A stretch of 64,000 nt of DNA from Calliopum simillimum (GCA_951812925.1 OX638372.1:2790001-2854000), one strand, 5' to 3'; positions 12,784 to 24,007 are shown, counted from the stretch's first letter. Translations and numbers: made by a program. The notes: a model not told the origin generated them from the sequence alone.

Positions 12784-13582
12784 TTTATTCAAAACTTTTA
12801 TCATCATGTGTGCCAAAATCGGGGTGGATGCTTTTTTGATCCGATCGCGAAAAAAAATACACTGAAAAAAAATTTTATTTTAAGTGGAAAAAAAGTTTTT
12901 TTTCTTTTTAAAGCCAATTTGGGGCTTGGAGCACACTTTTTTTTAAATATTTTTTTTAGAATTAAGTTTTATTATAATTATTTTGCAACCCCCAAAATAG
13001 TGTTATTTTTTTAATGCCACATAGGGTTGCCGCCTTACGGACGGTATTTTTTTGTTTCGGTGACTCCTAGTGAAATTTTGTGTTGACATTTTTGTTGAAA
13101 AAATAGTCAAAATGTAACCATCAAAAGTCGGTTAGTTTTCGTTGAAATGAAATCCAGATCAGATAAAAAGTTACGAAAACCGTTCCATAAATTTTGTCTT
13201 TAATTTAATTTTGAAGTTCTTTATTTGTAAGCACTCGTAAATGAATTTGAAATGTTTAGAGCATTTTACATTCCTAAAAAGTTTTTATATAATTAGTATT
13301 TTCATTAAGTAGTGCGTCAAACTGAAATGTATCCATTTCTTTTTACACTAAATAAAAGATATTTTAATTAAATTCCCATTAGGTACATTAAAGTTGAAAA
13401 TGGGACAGCATCATTTTCATAATTTCACATTCAGGCTAAAAGAAGCTTCAATTTGCGCCAATTCTCACATTTCATTCTCACTTTCCCAGAGATGTGATAT
13501 GCATAATTATGACGACTAAATCCGACTAACAATGAGATGATGATGACGACGTTGCGACAGACCAGCCAAGTGTAATCAAATC
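12784..13582. other. Gene-free stretch
   Basis: Poly-A and poly-T rich sequence with no supported gene, RNA or terminal repeat. Confidence 0.4.
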
Positions 13583-13850
13583 TTAATTGTTTGCCAGGCC
13601 TGGTAATGAGTTGTGAAAATGTGTTGTTTCGCCTTCAACCATGTAAACTAAGATTTTCACGGAAGCTGTTATTGTTTTTGTTTCGGTTGTTGTTATTGTT
13701 GTTGGTTTTGTTGTCGTTGGACGTTGCACGCAACATAATCGGGTCCACAAATGCAAACAATAAACAACAACAACAACAACAGTATCAACATTATTATTAA
13801 GCAGGAACAAAACAACAACGACGATAATCAACAAACGCAGGTAATGTAAA
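13583..13850. repeat. TTG-rich and CAA-rich simple repeats in inverted arrangement
   Basis: TTG/TTATTG runs at about 13669-13715 face CAA runs at 13763-13786 and 13810-13835. The two could pair as a long imperfect hairpin. Short translated Leu/Val/Gln runs here are products of the microsatellites, not genes. Confidence 0.7.
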
Positions 13851-14268
13851 AAAATTTGTCAGACATCTTCGAAATGGCCGTGGTAGAGTGAAATTCGAAA
13901 ACAACAAAAAATAAAAAAGTTGGAAAAACTGGCAATGAAATTTCCATGCAGCAACTATTGTTCAGTTGTTTCCTGATGTTGTCATTGTTGTTATTCGTCT
14001 TAACGCTAACGTCGATTTTGAGAAGATTCTTTGATTTATTTAAAACCAGAATTATTAAGAATTTGAAAGAGTCATAAATAAGCCTGAATGGCATTAAGAT
14101 TTTCTTTTCATTTGAACAAACATTTTAATTAGAGATGTCACAAACAGCGATTTGGCTGAAACATCGGCTGCCGAATATTACAATCGAAAAGTCTTTAAAA
14201 ATCATAAAAAATAAATGAAAATTGTGAAGTACAAATTTTTGTTCTATCTCAATCGCAAGTACTTGATT
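13851..14268. other. Gene-free stretch
   Basis: No gene, RNA or repeat boundary recognised. Confidence 0.4.
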
Positions 14269-14816
14269 GATACCCTGCAGGCAAACAGACTAGTTTAAGA
14301 GTAGTTCATTAACTAGTTCTCTACCAACCAGTACTAGTCCGACTTCAATCCCTTTTGCATACAAGCAACTGTTCTTTTTTGTGTGTTGATGTCCTACGAA
14401 ATTTCAATTGACCCCTTATGCATTACTTTCACTCTAGTCTGGGGCTAGTTATGGTATGAAGTAGTCCTATAGTAATAATTTTTATTTTTTTATCTGGATC
14501 TATATTTTCCTATATTTTCCTAAAACAAATAAAGTTAAATTACATTCATAACAGCATTGGCAAAAATGAATTCATTAATTTCATTTTTTTCCACAATTTA
14601 TTTTGACACACAATTCAAGTGACACAAAATATTTCAAAAGCAAAAAACGAAAATTGTAGTTTGTTTTCGTCACGATTCAAATATATTTGCTCCTACAAAC
14701 TATAAACTGATATCAAACTGGCCCCCACTGCATCCTTTTTTCACTAGTTTCGGGCTAGTACTAACCGTGAACTAGTATTTTTTGTAGACTGTCTCATATT
14801 TTTACTGCAGGGTATC
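14269..14816. mobile_element. MITE-like element with GATACCCTGCAG ends and ACTAGT subterminal motifs
   Basis: GATACCCTGCAG at 14269-14280 is matched exactly by CTGCAGGGTATC at 14805-14816. Just inside both ends are repeated copies of ACTAGT and CTAGTAC (about 14291-14340 on the left, 14743-14777 on the right), which look like subterminal binding repeats. The 548-bp interior has no gene. Superfamily unknown. Confidence 0.7.
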
Positions 14817-14827
14817 TTAACGCACGG

Positions 14828-15178
14828 AGAAAAATCTGTGCAATCATTTTTAATCCACTCGGGTGAAAAAAAAAAAATTAAATTAATTAACACTAAATTT
14901 CAGACATAACTTACCATTCCTTATACATATAACCATTTTGACTTTGTAATTGTGCATAACAATAATATTATCTAGGACGCTGATGGGCTCCGGTTCGAAT
15001 CCTAGTGCGACCAGTTCGTTTTTTTTTTTTTGTTTAATTTACAGTTCTTGTATGGTTCATTTTTTTTTTTTATTTGTTTGACATATTTGAACTTTGCAGA
15101 AAGGTAAATATCGCTTAAATTTCTTCAAAATATTACTTACTATACTGTAAGGTTATTTGGATATTCTGAATTCGCTTG
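14828..15178 (+). repeat. Short copy of a B-box-bearing dispersed repeat
   Basis: It has GTGCAATCATTTTTAATCCA and CTCGGGT followed by poly-A at the left, then CTCCGGTTCGAATCCTAGTG at 14988-15007, poly-T runs, and a CTGTAAGGTTATTTGGATAT end. GGTTCGAATCC is an exact polymerase III B box, and CTAGGA...TCCTAG around it can pair. No convincing A box or full cloverleaf was seen, so it is tRNA-like rather than a tRNA gene. The split copy at 10984-12656 shares both halves. Confidence 0.55.
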
Positions 15179-15620
15179 AACAGCAAGGTAAAATTTTGTT
15201 CATTGGGTTGTTGTCACTGTATTGTCTTGAAATTCAAGTTAAATTTTCTAGAAATATTTGTTTCTTCATGTGGGACATCGGAAAACCATAGTCCGTAAAC
15301 TCTTGAGTCTTGCATCGCAAAATCAATTTTTTTGTTTTTTTGGCAGAAACAGGTTTTTATAGATCTTCTTAGGAAATTAAAAAACAAAACAGAAACAACA
15401 GTAGTCATTTTCGATATATTTGTCACTGCTAATTCCAAGTCTTAAAATTCCTCCATGGTAAAGTTCTTGTGATATTCTTGTCTAAAAGAGATAAAAACAC
15501 TGGTTTCTGTACATTTCAGCCATAAAAAATGATACTGCATGTGATAATGCTACTTTTTTTCTTCAAAACTTAATTTGAACTATGCCAATATCTTTTTTCT
15601 CGGAGATATTATAACCTTAA
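15179..15620. other. Gene-free stretch
   Basis: An open frame of 74 codons on the minus strand (15214-15438) has no recognisable domain. Nothing else is supported. Confidence 0.4.
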
Positions 15621-15938
15621 CCCTTTAAAAACTAACGGGACACATAGTCAAATTTGAACTTTTCAATGTCAGACCCACATTTTACTAGCGATTGGGGTCA
15701 GATAGATAGGTCTTTATCGATAGATCAAAGATATAGATTTTTAAATGTGTTAGAAAAATTTAACTTTTCATCCTCAGGACCTCACAGGGTCATCCCAAAT
15801 CCAAAATATTGAAAAAAATTTAAAATGTGTTAGAAAAATTGAACTTTTCATCCTCAGGACCTCACAGGGTCATCCCAAATCCAAAATATTGAAAAAAATT
15901 TAAAATTTTCCAGTGGTTCAGGAGCGGCCCTGAAAGGG
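15621..15938. mobile_element. piggyBac-like MITE (TTAA target duplication)
   Basis: The element begins CCCTTTAAAAACTAACGGG and ends GGCCCTGAAAGGG. It is flanked on both sides by TTAA (15617-15620 and 15939-15942), the hallmark target duplication of piggyBac elements, whose ends also start CCC. The 318-bp interior contains an ~80-bp tandem duplication (about 15741-15900) with TGTTAGAAAAATT, CATCCTCAGGACCTCACAGG and ATCCCAAATCCAAAATATTG in each unit. There is no coding capacity. Confidence 0.7.
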
Positions 15939-15942
15939 TTAA

Positions 15943-18841
15943 AATTTAAAAAAGTGCAAAAAACACAGATTTTCGTTATTTCCGCTTACAACATAGGGGA
16001 AGATAAAAAAATATCGATTTGGTTTAAATGGGATTTCGAAGAAAAAGACTTGTACTTTCACCAGTATGAAAAGTTACCTTGTGTTGTTATTTTGATGCAA
16101 AAATAGCAAAAAAAAAAGAAAAGGAATTTAACAAATTGCTTCTTAATATACCGAATGCATGATAAAATGGCCGAATATGCCGATAACCGAATATTCATGG
16201 TATCTTTCATTTATATCATGATGTAGATGGCTCTCCTTGCACTCTAATGTCCTAGCGTGTTTTCCTTAATGAAAAAAGGAATTTTGAAATTTTAGCAACA
16301 CTGAATTCTTTTTTTCTCAGGCTTCAAGGCATAGTATTTTGATATATCAATTACCACTTCTACACAATTAAAGTAATGATCGTTTCAACTATAAATTTGT
16401 CAAACACCATCGATAACATAATTTCCTAATCATTTATAACGCAGTCAGGGAAAAAAGACCTTAATTTTCTTAAGCCAATTTTCCAATGAACGCATCACAT
16501 ATCAATAGTCTGAAATTTGTTGGCAACTGATGACAAAAGTTGCTAGAAGCCCAATACTCATCAAAGAAAAAAATTTAACTCGAAATATATGATAAACTAT
16601 CATATGGGCTTTAAATGACTCCACTAGGAATTTATGTTCAATATCATTCACCGGCGCGCCAAAGGACAGCTACTGTTAGTAAAAGAGATAGCAAAACATC
16701 TAAAATAATGAGCTACTTAATAACGCTAAAGTCCGGAAGGTCGTATTTCTATATAATCATGATTATCGTCAGTTTTTGTTGTTGTTGTTGTTGTTGCTTC
16801 CTATACCTTTTAATTTGATGTTCATTGTTTTTGTTTTCTTGTGCTGCTATTGCTGTTTTTATAACACTTTGGTATAAAAGTTGTATCTCCAGGGAATCAC
16901 AAGAAGAGCAGCAGTAGAATTAAGGAAGATAGAACAATAAAAGAAAAAATGCTGGAACTATAAAGTAGCCGAAAAAAACATAAAGATAGCATTTATCTCA
17001 TTCATAGCCTTTAACAAGAAGTAGAAAAACTAAAAATAAAAAAAACCGAATGTAAACAGAACATACTACTTAATATGAAGAGAAAAAAAAGAAAACAAAA
17101 ACAACAAGAATAAACAATCGCCCGGTTCGGATAAGAAAAATTCCCATAATTTGACCCAAAGTTCATTTGGTTGCGGCAATTTGGTTGGTTTTGATAGCCA
17201 TGATTACGCACAAATCAAAATGAATTAAGTGCATCTTTCAATGAAAATATGACGTTTCCTGAAAATTTTTATGCAGTTGAGTTTGAGTGCATATGTGTAT
17301 ACACACATTTATTATATTTAATAGAGAAGCGGATAGCTTTTACTTAAATACCTACACTGAGAAAACAAATTATACTAATGTTTAAGAAGAATTTTAGAAT
17401 TTCGTCTTCTCATTGGAAGTCCTTAAAAACAAAAATAATTTATCAAATTCATTAAAAAAATTTTTATCAATTTTGAAAGAATTGGAAAACTCTATTACTC
17501 AAAGAACGAGCAACTTTTCGTCCGAACAAAAGGATGAAAAAAATTCGTAAAAATTGAAGATGTTCCTATGAAAATTATAAAATTTATCACAGTTCGAAAT
17601 GCCAGAAAATTTAAAGAAGGTTGTCTTGCATTTCATGGAAAAATAGAATTTATTTGGTCCAACTACATTCTCAGAATGTGACAAAAAATTTCCATTTACG
17701 AGTATACCTCATGTTTAGCTTTTTCTGTGAGTATCAAAGTTCATGGTTGAGCAAATCAGTAATACATATTTGAATTAAAGTTGGCTTTAGATTTGCTACA
17801 TTTCGAGAAAAGTTTTTCGTGTGTGTATTGTAGATGTTTTGGAGAATATTTCATAGAAACTTCGTTTCTTCAGGGTTGCCATTTGTAATCAAATAATTTT
17901 CTTGCTTGTGCGAAATGTGAAAGATATCTTTGAAGATTTTATAATTATAAAAGATGAAATTGAAAAAGTTTCAAATAGAAAGACACCTTAAATTATTTTT
18001 GTATAAATGACTACAAATAAAAAGCCACGAAGACAAGTGAAAGTCTGCTGTTAGCAGTATTAATTGCAAAAATGTGGCAAAACCACTAATGACAAATTAC
18101 TGTCTAAATATTTGCGAAACTGCAAAAAATTAATTAAAAATAAATAAAAATAAAACTTGTATCCATACAGTGATATATTTTTTTAACTTTTTTATTATCA
18201 AAGACAAAATTTATATGCATTTAAAAAAAAACCTATTGAAAAATAAACAATTTTAAAGAAAAGAAATAACACTCAAGTTCATTGTCACTTTATTACAAAA
18301 CAAAAAACACTCAATGCCAATACAATAACGACCCCCACTGTTAAAACTAAAGATAAAATTCGACAAAATATTAAACTTACGGATTTGGAAACAATAAATA
18401 AGTAATCCAATTATATGAAAGACTCTCTAAATAAATTTGGGAAAATTTATGAATATCACTATTAAAGCATAACAATACTCGCGCAATAACAATAATTCTT
18501 GTGGACAGACTCACGCATTGTGAACACATGCCTTATTTTTAATGATAACACATTCGATCATGGGGTATAGGAATCGGACTGTAAATGTCTTGATGATAAA
18601 CGAATGCTAATGGAATATCAAAGCCAAATTATTTCAAAAGCTGCACTCATACATAAATATGTAAGAAAGCAAGAATTTACATTGAAATGTGTAAGAGTTC
18701 CATCTATTTAATTGTGACTTAAAAAAAAAAAATTATGTTGACATCTTGATTATAAGACAATTGTCGCTAAGAAGGGTATCGTCGTGTTAGTTACAGTGGA
18801 AAAATGAATTGCATTGCAGGGTGAAAATTATTTGCCTACTA
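15943..18841. other. Gene-free stretch, nothing recognised
   Basis: It contains a (TTG)n run at 16777-16796, A-rich segments near 16900-17110, and a pair of imperfect CACTGAGAAAA-like ends at 17355 and 17735. No gene is supported. The open frame at 17499-17684 (minus) has no recognised domain. Confidence 0.4.
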
Positions 18842-18908
18842 CTACACAGTAAAAATTTTAGTATATTTTTAATACCTAAAAAGTAAACTATAATTTTTTG
18901 CTGTGTAG
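18842..18908. mobile_element. 67-bp inverted-repeat element
   Basis: CTACACAGTAAAAATT at the left is mirrored by AATTTTTTGCTGTGTAG at the right with one or two mismatches. It is a very small hairpin-forming unit, probably a minimal MITE. Confidence 0.5.
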
Positions 18909-19206
18909 CTACATATTTCCCGGTGCCTTTAACATATTGTCCCTTCTCAACCTTAACCTCGAAACTATATTATATTTTTTTTTTTAAATTTTGTTTTTGA
19001 TTGACAACACTTAAAAACCCTTACAGCACACAAGTTTGGCACTCTAGAGTCAAAAGTTATTCAGGCTAAAAAATCGTAAAAATCAGTTTTTTGAAAATGT
19101 CTCGCTAACGGTTACTTCTACAGAAAAATCACTTAAATTAACTACACTATTAGAAAACCCATTTTAATTTAAAAATGCGGGAAGATTTTTCCATAGTATT
19201 ATTTCA

Positions 19207-19945
19207 TCCCTATACAAGTGAAAATTACTAAGTCAGTTTTCTCGAGTTTTGAGTTATTTGGTATTTCTAGTCTAAAATATGATAGTCATGATTTCATAAG
19301 ACTCATTAGCTTTGTTCGATGATTGCTCTAGAGTACTCTAGATCAAGTTAGAGCAGTCAAAAGTGTTCTATGAAAATTTGTTCTGCTTTTTTCTACTCCA
19401 AAAAGTGTTCGATGAGTGTGCTATAAACTGCTCTGTGTGTTCTTTTCTGCTCTAGAATTTTATGTAGAGTAGGTTCGAGCAGCAAATTGTCACAAGAAAA
19501 ATCAAAGCAAAACAAATGTTTCTAAAAATTTTCGTCAATTTTGTTGTTTATTTTTTATTTTTAACGTCTAAAAATGTAAATGTTTTTAAATTTGTATGAC
19601 ACATACCGAAATTGCCAACGCTCAGCTATTCGAATTTCCAATTTTGACATAGCGTTATGGAGTGAAGTTAGCTACAGAAAAGTAAAAAAAGAAACAACAA
19701 TATGAATTTGACAAAAAAATGACTTCAATGGCGCTTGACGCTTTTGTGTAACGTTAAATAACGCAACGCCTGACGCTCCAATTTAGGTATGGCAGTAAGT
19801 TCGTCAAACAAAGCTATTTTAAAAGTAAAAGCAAAACAACGATTTCCAACAAAAAAAAAAAAAAAACAAAATTTAGTTTTTTGAACATCAAATATGTCAA
19901 AACTTGAAAAACTAACTTAGTACTTTTCACTTCTATAGGGACAAA
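19207..19945. mobile_element. Inverted-repeat element enclosing a second element
   Basis: TCCCTATACAAGTGAAAATT, continuing ACTAAGTCAGTTTTCTCGAG, at 19207-19250 is mirrored at about 19893-19945 by AAACTTGAAAAACTAACTTA and GTACTTTTCACTTCTATAGG. The arms are over 45 bp with some mismatches. Between them lies the separate element at 19308-19815, so this is an insertion into an older element. Confidence 0.6.
19308..19815. mobile_element. MITE-like element nested in 19207-19945
   Basis: AGCTTTGTTCGATGA at 19308 is mirrored by TCGTCAAACAAAGCT ending at 19815. ATT lies directly outside each end, a possible 3-bp target duplication. Subterminal GCTCTAGA/GAGCAG motifs recur at 19321-19480. No gene inside. 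Confidence 0.55.
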
Positions 19946-20639
19946 AAAAAAAAAAACTTAATCTTAAAGCTTTAAAATGGTATACCGCACGCTGTCGGCA
20001 AAATGTTTGGCTTACTTAAAAGCAAGGCATCTTACGATAAAATTGTATAAGGTTAAAAATTTCCCAATTGAGCCACTTAATAGGGGAACTGATGCTATTG
20101 TGGTATAGCTAATGTTTAGGTGGAGTTTGAAAGATAACCCTTAGATCAATTTTAGCCAAATTTTTTTATGCTAATCATTGAAGTAATTGCTACAGAACAT
20201 ATTTCATAAAATGTGTGCAATTTCATTAAAAAAACTTATTGAGTCAAAGCTGTTTTCAAAAAGTTGGCAGGTAATGTGGTATATATGGTGGCGCAATGTG
20301 GTATATATACTGATCACTACTTGGAAGGTGGTTGGGTAATGTGGTGCATATAAGTAGGGTAATGTGGTACGTATATAATTAACCATACAACCAAATATAA
20401 AGTTTTATAGGTTCACTGAGAAAAGAGTATGTTTCGATCAAAGAATTATATTTGATTGAACATTTTAGAAAATATTTGTTAATAATTAACAAATTTCGGT
20501 AAATATTAATATGCCTTTAATTGGACCTTGAAATATTGTCGATTGGGCCAAAACTGATATCTGTTTGATGGAATGTCAAATATTTGCTTTAACTTAAAAA
20601 AAACCTTGTCTGGGATTCGAACGCACTCTAAAAAAAAAA

Positions 20640-21005
20640 ATAATTAAAAAAAAATCTTTCTTGTCTGGGATTTGAACCTACGCCCCCAGGTTATAACTCA
20701 AACATCTTATACATTGAGCTAACTCTATCTACTTTAATTCTAAACAAAAAGTCATACAAAAAATTCAACAAGTATTGAAAAATTTCAAAAACATACTGAC
20801 ATTATTTTCAAAACATTATTTTCAAAAGTTACAAAAAACAATCAATACTTGTTAAATTTTGTGTTTGACTTTTTGTTAAAAATAAATTCAAAATAACAAT
20901 CACTACAAACGTAGATAGAGTTAGCTCAATGTATAAGACGTTTGACTCATATCCTGTGGGTCCTATGTTCGAATCCCAGACAAGAAAGTTTTTTTTCTTT
21001 TAAAT
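20640..21005. repeat. Foldback of two head-to-head tRNA-like sequences
   Basis: The right arm on the plus strand (20911-20988) has TAGAGTTAGCTCAATGTATA, resembling a polymerase III A box, and 45 bp later ATGTTCGAATCCCAGAC, a B box. The left arm (20656-20733) carries the same sequence inverted with several substitutions. The pairing continues through the loop (ACAAAAAGTCAT...CAACAAGTATTGA against its complement). An additional partial B-box copy lies at 20606-20628 on the minus strand. No acceptor stem closes, so I call these tRNA-derived, SINE-like copies and not functional tRNA genes. Confidence 0.65.
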
Positions 21006-21247
21006 TAATTATTTTATTTTTTTACTTCACTTTGTTGATTGACTTTTTGATTTGATATAACTTTTTCGTATTTCAATTTGTATATGTAGAACATCTATAG
21101 TTATAATATAGTTCTGATTGTTAAGCTGTAAGATTCAGTAATTTACATTCGGTCATTGCGTCCTGAGGTTTAAAGAATTCAATACGCGCGGCATAGTTCC
21201 AATTCGCTATACATGGATTCCCTCTTACGATTGCAATGAACCAAGGT

Positions 21248-21345
21248 TACAAATGTAGCTGGTAAATATATGGTAGCATCTAACAAAGAACAAAAAATGC
21301 CCCGAGGGTATGAGTTCAATCCCCACCCAGATATGATTTTTTTTT
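21248..21345 (+). repeat. tRNA-like unit followed by T-run
   Basis: TGTAGCTGGTAAATATATGG resembles an A box, and GGGTATGAGTTCAATCCCCA contains a near-consensus B box (GAGTTCAATCC). The stretch ends in ATATGA followed by long T-runs, as a polymerase III terminator would. The spacing between boxes fits a tRNA-derived unit. No cloverleaf was drawn with confidence. Confidence 0.4.
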
Positions 21346-22243
21346 GTGTTTTTTTTTGTTTTTTTTTTTTTGTTTTTTTTTTTTTGCAATTTGGCGAGTG
21401 CATTCAAATTTCAGAGAAGAGTTTTATTTTTAATTTATAACAAATATTATATATTATGATGTCGCCGTGATCCTAGCAAATATTGTCATATTAGTTTCTA
21501 ATTAATAAAAAGATTAATAATAATAAAGGTCTAAATTCATAACAATAAATGTCTTTATATGCAAACATATATTTGGTAATTATTAACAAATATACGATTG
21601 AACCAATAAAATTGCTCAAATATGCCACTCATTAAATGATATCAAATATTCGATTCGCCTATATCAAATATATTATTTGTTAATTATAACCAAATTTTGA
21701 TGTATATAATCATATTGTTTTCTCAGTGTATGAAATAAGTTCATAATAACATTTACATTGGTTCTCCAACTCATAGTTTTTATTTAAAAATAAACAGCCA
21801 TAAAATCATGTCAAGAATATCAGGAAATGTTCATATACCACATTAGCAAAGCCTGCCTATACCACACTGGCCAATTTTTAAGAATTACAAAATTGTAAAA
21901 ATTAAATTGGAAACTTTGTGAATTTACATAGTCAAACACTTACTTCGGAATATTTTTCATTTACCTTAATTGAATATAAATTGAACATCACCAAAAAGCA
22001 ACTTTTTTTTTTAAATAAAATTTTTTTGCACAAAATGCGCAAATCTACATTCACCACACGCGATTTACGTTTCGTTCAACTGACATCGGAAAAACTTTGT
22101 TTGGTCCATGACAGCAACACTTCCTTAGTTTTTCATGTTTTCTGACAGGATAAAAGCTGTGATGTTCGCAGATTCTTTCCCAAATCGGAGATATGCGACC
22201 ATACCACATTGAAAAACTATATCACAATAGCATCAGTTCCCCT

Positions 22244-23142
22244 AAAGGCTTTCAAAAAAGTGAAATTTTTTAAGTTCAAATTTTTAGCTGACTCACTTGA
22301 GATAGTTTTAACTATAACGCAAAACAGCTTTTAAATCATCAAAAGTATACGTGTGAACATTTCGAACCAATTTTTTAAAAACTATAAAACGACCTTAATT
22401 TGATAATTTTATCACTGATTTTCTATAAGAAAACACATCTGCTAGAGCCCACGGTGCAACGCTTCACTTGTTTCGCTATCGCTGAGCCAGTATTTATTTG
22501 TTTGAAAAGTTTTTTCTTTTTTCCGATGAGTATGATCCCCAATATGGTGACGCGCCATGACACGCTCAAATGCAATCGTCGTCTAGATTGTTATTTTGGA
22601 AAGAACTCAGAAACATGCCTAAGTAAGACGATTTTTATCGAAAAAAACTTTCGTGAACACCAGACGAAATATTGAACGCAGTGCATGGGTTTTTGTTTCA
22701 TTAATTTTTGCCCAATGTGAGTCTATTGAGAGCTTCATTACGTGCCCTTTTTCTACTTTTGTGTATGTATGTTTGTGTACAGCACATTCACATACATGCG
22801 TAGATAAATGTGTATGGAGTAATTGGTATTATACGACTTTTAGAAACAGCAGCAGCAGCGAATGCATAAAATAAATAATCAGCCTTAATATCAAAATCGT
22901 AGCGGGGTTTTAACACCAAAATACCCCAAATTGAAGCGCTGTTGCAACGAAAAAATCACGTAGAGCCACTTGGAGTGTTTTTTTATCTCTTTTTTGTTTT
23001 TGTTTAACTAATTTTCACTCTTTTCCCACCCTTTTTGGTTTTTTGAAAATGAAATTACTGTGGTCATGTTCAAGAGTTTTTGAGGTTGATCTTTATTTTG
23101 ATTCGGTATATTTGTGCATCATAAAAATGTCGGATACATAAT
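22244..23142. other. Gene-free stretch
   Basis: Open frames at 22400-22675 and 22653-22874 overlap in different frames and have no recognised domains. No repeat boundary is seen. This is the DNA downstream of the acylphosphatase cluster. Confidence 0.4.
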
Positions 23143-23148
23143 TTTATT
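23143..23148 (-). terminator. Poly-A signal of the last acylphosphatase gene
   Basis: AATAAA on the minus strand, about 44 bases beyond the stop codon of the gene at 23192-23512. This spacing is suitable for a short 3' UTR. Confidence 0.55.
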
Positions 23149-23191
23149 TTTGTTTTAATGATAGATTTACATAGCCACATTGTTGCTGCAA

Positions 23192-23512
23192 TCAGCGATT
23201 TGACGATTCTTGTACACGAAAATCTTCATAATTATACTTTTTGATTTCCTCTAGCGCCGAAAAGACTGTATTTTCAATTAAATCGCTTGGAATTCCAGAA
23301 TTTTCAATCCATTGCTGCATATTCCTCAGCGGAGTCATTACGCCTTCAATTTCAGCTTTTGTTTTGGTTTTGCCTGTGCTCTGCCTTATATAGCCACGCA
23401 GGCCAAGAAGATTTGCTTTTTCGGCAAATTTCAAGAAATATATTTCCTGAAGATTTCCAACGACCTCAAAGTTAATTTTAAATATTTTTTCGACATCAGT
23501 TTGAGCTGACAT
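23192..23512 (-). CDS. Acylphosphatase-like protein lacking both catalytic residues
   Basis: A 106-aa protein of the acylphosphatase fold family, small cytosolic proteins that in active form hydrolyse carboxyl-phosphate bonds such as those of acyl phosphates. The family pattern is present in order: FEVVG near residues 15-19, the loop to YFLKFA, LLGLRGYI near 35-42, the M..WIENSGIP helix and turn, and a final F.V strand. The phosphate-binding arginine (FFR in enzymes) is leucine at 27, and the catalytic asparagine (GWV.N) is glutamine at 44. The protein should therefore have lost the classic activity. It is the last of three tandem genes, 183 bp beyond its neighbour, intronless as read. The ATG follows AATAAAC. 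A binding or regulatory role is possible but is inference. Confidence 0.85.
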   Translation of the reverse strand: MSAQTDVEKIFKINFEVVGNLQEIYFLKFAEKANLLGLRGYIRQSTGKTKTKAEIEGVMTPLRNMQQWIENSGIPSDLIENTVFSALEEIKKYNYEDFRVQESSNR

Positions 23513-23695
23513 GTTTATTGAATAAGCTTGAATTTTTTTTGAGAGATTTCAACTGTACATGATTTGAAAATTGAAAAAAAGTTACTTAATCCAAATTGGT
23601 CATTACTCAAGTGGGAATGTTTGAAGATTTTTAGATAGTTATGTAATTTTTTTTTCTAACTTGAGCTATTTTAATTGTAAAATTTGTTGATTTTT

Positions 23696-24007
23696 CTACT
23701 TTTTTGTGTCTCGTATATCAAAATCCTGAAAATCCCATCCTTTTGCGTCTTTTATTGCTGAGAAATTCACTTTTTCTATGACAGCCTTAGGAATGCCACT
23801 GTTTTGAATCCATGCTTGCATTTTTTCCAAAGTACTTTTCATCCCTTGGATTTCACCCTTCAAAGTTTTTTCGTCAATGCTTTCAATGTATCCGCGTATG
23901 CCCAACAATTTTGCTTGCGCCAAGGCCAGTTTTGGAAAAAATATGTCCTTGAGGTTGCTACCAACGACCTCAAAGTCGCATTTAAAAAGTTGATCTGCAG
24001 CTGCCAT
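23696..24007 (-). CDS. Acylphosphatase-like protein lacking both catalytic residues
   Basis: A 103-aa member of the acylphosphatase family, middle gene of the cluster. It starts MAAADQLFKCDFEVVG, matching the neighbour's MAAEQLYSCEFEIFG, which fixes the start. The fold motifs follow: IFFPKLA at 22-28, LLGIRGYI at 34-41, MQAWIQNSGIP, and a closing FDI strand. The catalytic arginine is replaced by proline at 25 and the asparagine by serine at 43, and the phosphate loop has one extra residue. An enzyme role is thus unlikely, yet the frame is open and the fold residues are kept, which argues against a pseudogene. 152 bp separate it from the upstream gene, so each probably has its own promoter or they are co-transcribed; the sequence does not decide. 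Confidence 0.85.
   Translation of the reverse strand: MAAADQLFKCDFEVVGSNLKDIFFPKLALAQAKLLGIRGYIESIDEKTLKGEIQGMKSTLEKMQAWIQNSGIPKAVIEKVNFSAIKDAKGWDFQDFDIRDTKK

Larger units (their letters stand above)
20414..21728. mobile_element. Inner element with CACTGAGAAAA ends, nested in 20083-22243
   Basis: CACTGAGAAAA at 20414 is mirrored by TTTTCTCAGTG at 21718-21728. Similarity continues a short way (TATG, then AT-rich blocks with TTTGTTAATTATTAAC motifs near both ends). No transposase was found. It contains a tRNA-like foldback and a separate tRNA-like unit. Confidence 0.6.
20083..22243. mobile_element. Outer inverted-repeat element, ~2.2 kb, with nested contents
   Basis: GGGGAACTGATGCTATTGTG at the left is mirrored by CACAATAGCATCAGTTCCCC at the right. 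TA lies directly outside both ends. Inside, the motif AATGTGGTATATA recurs several times on the left (20270-20375), and its complement ATACCACATT recurs on the right (21835-22215), giving an extended imperfect inverted arrangement. No transposase is visible. The middle is occupied by a second element (20414-21728). Confidence 0.7.

Noticed and set aside
14986..15020. tRNA gene at the GGTTCGAATCC B box
   Set aside because: No A box at the right distance and no acceptor stem; treated as a tRNA-like piece of a dispersed repeat.
17355..17735. CACTGAGAAAA at 17355 and TTTTTCTGTGAG at 17735 as ends of a MITE like the one at 20414
   Set aside because: The right end matches only about 9 of 12 bases and the interiors do not pair; could be chance.
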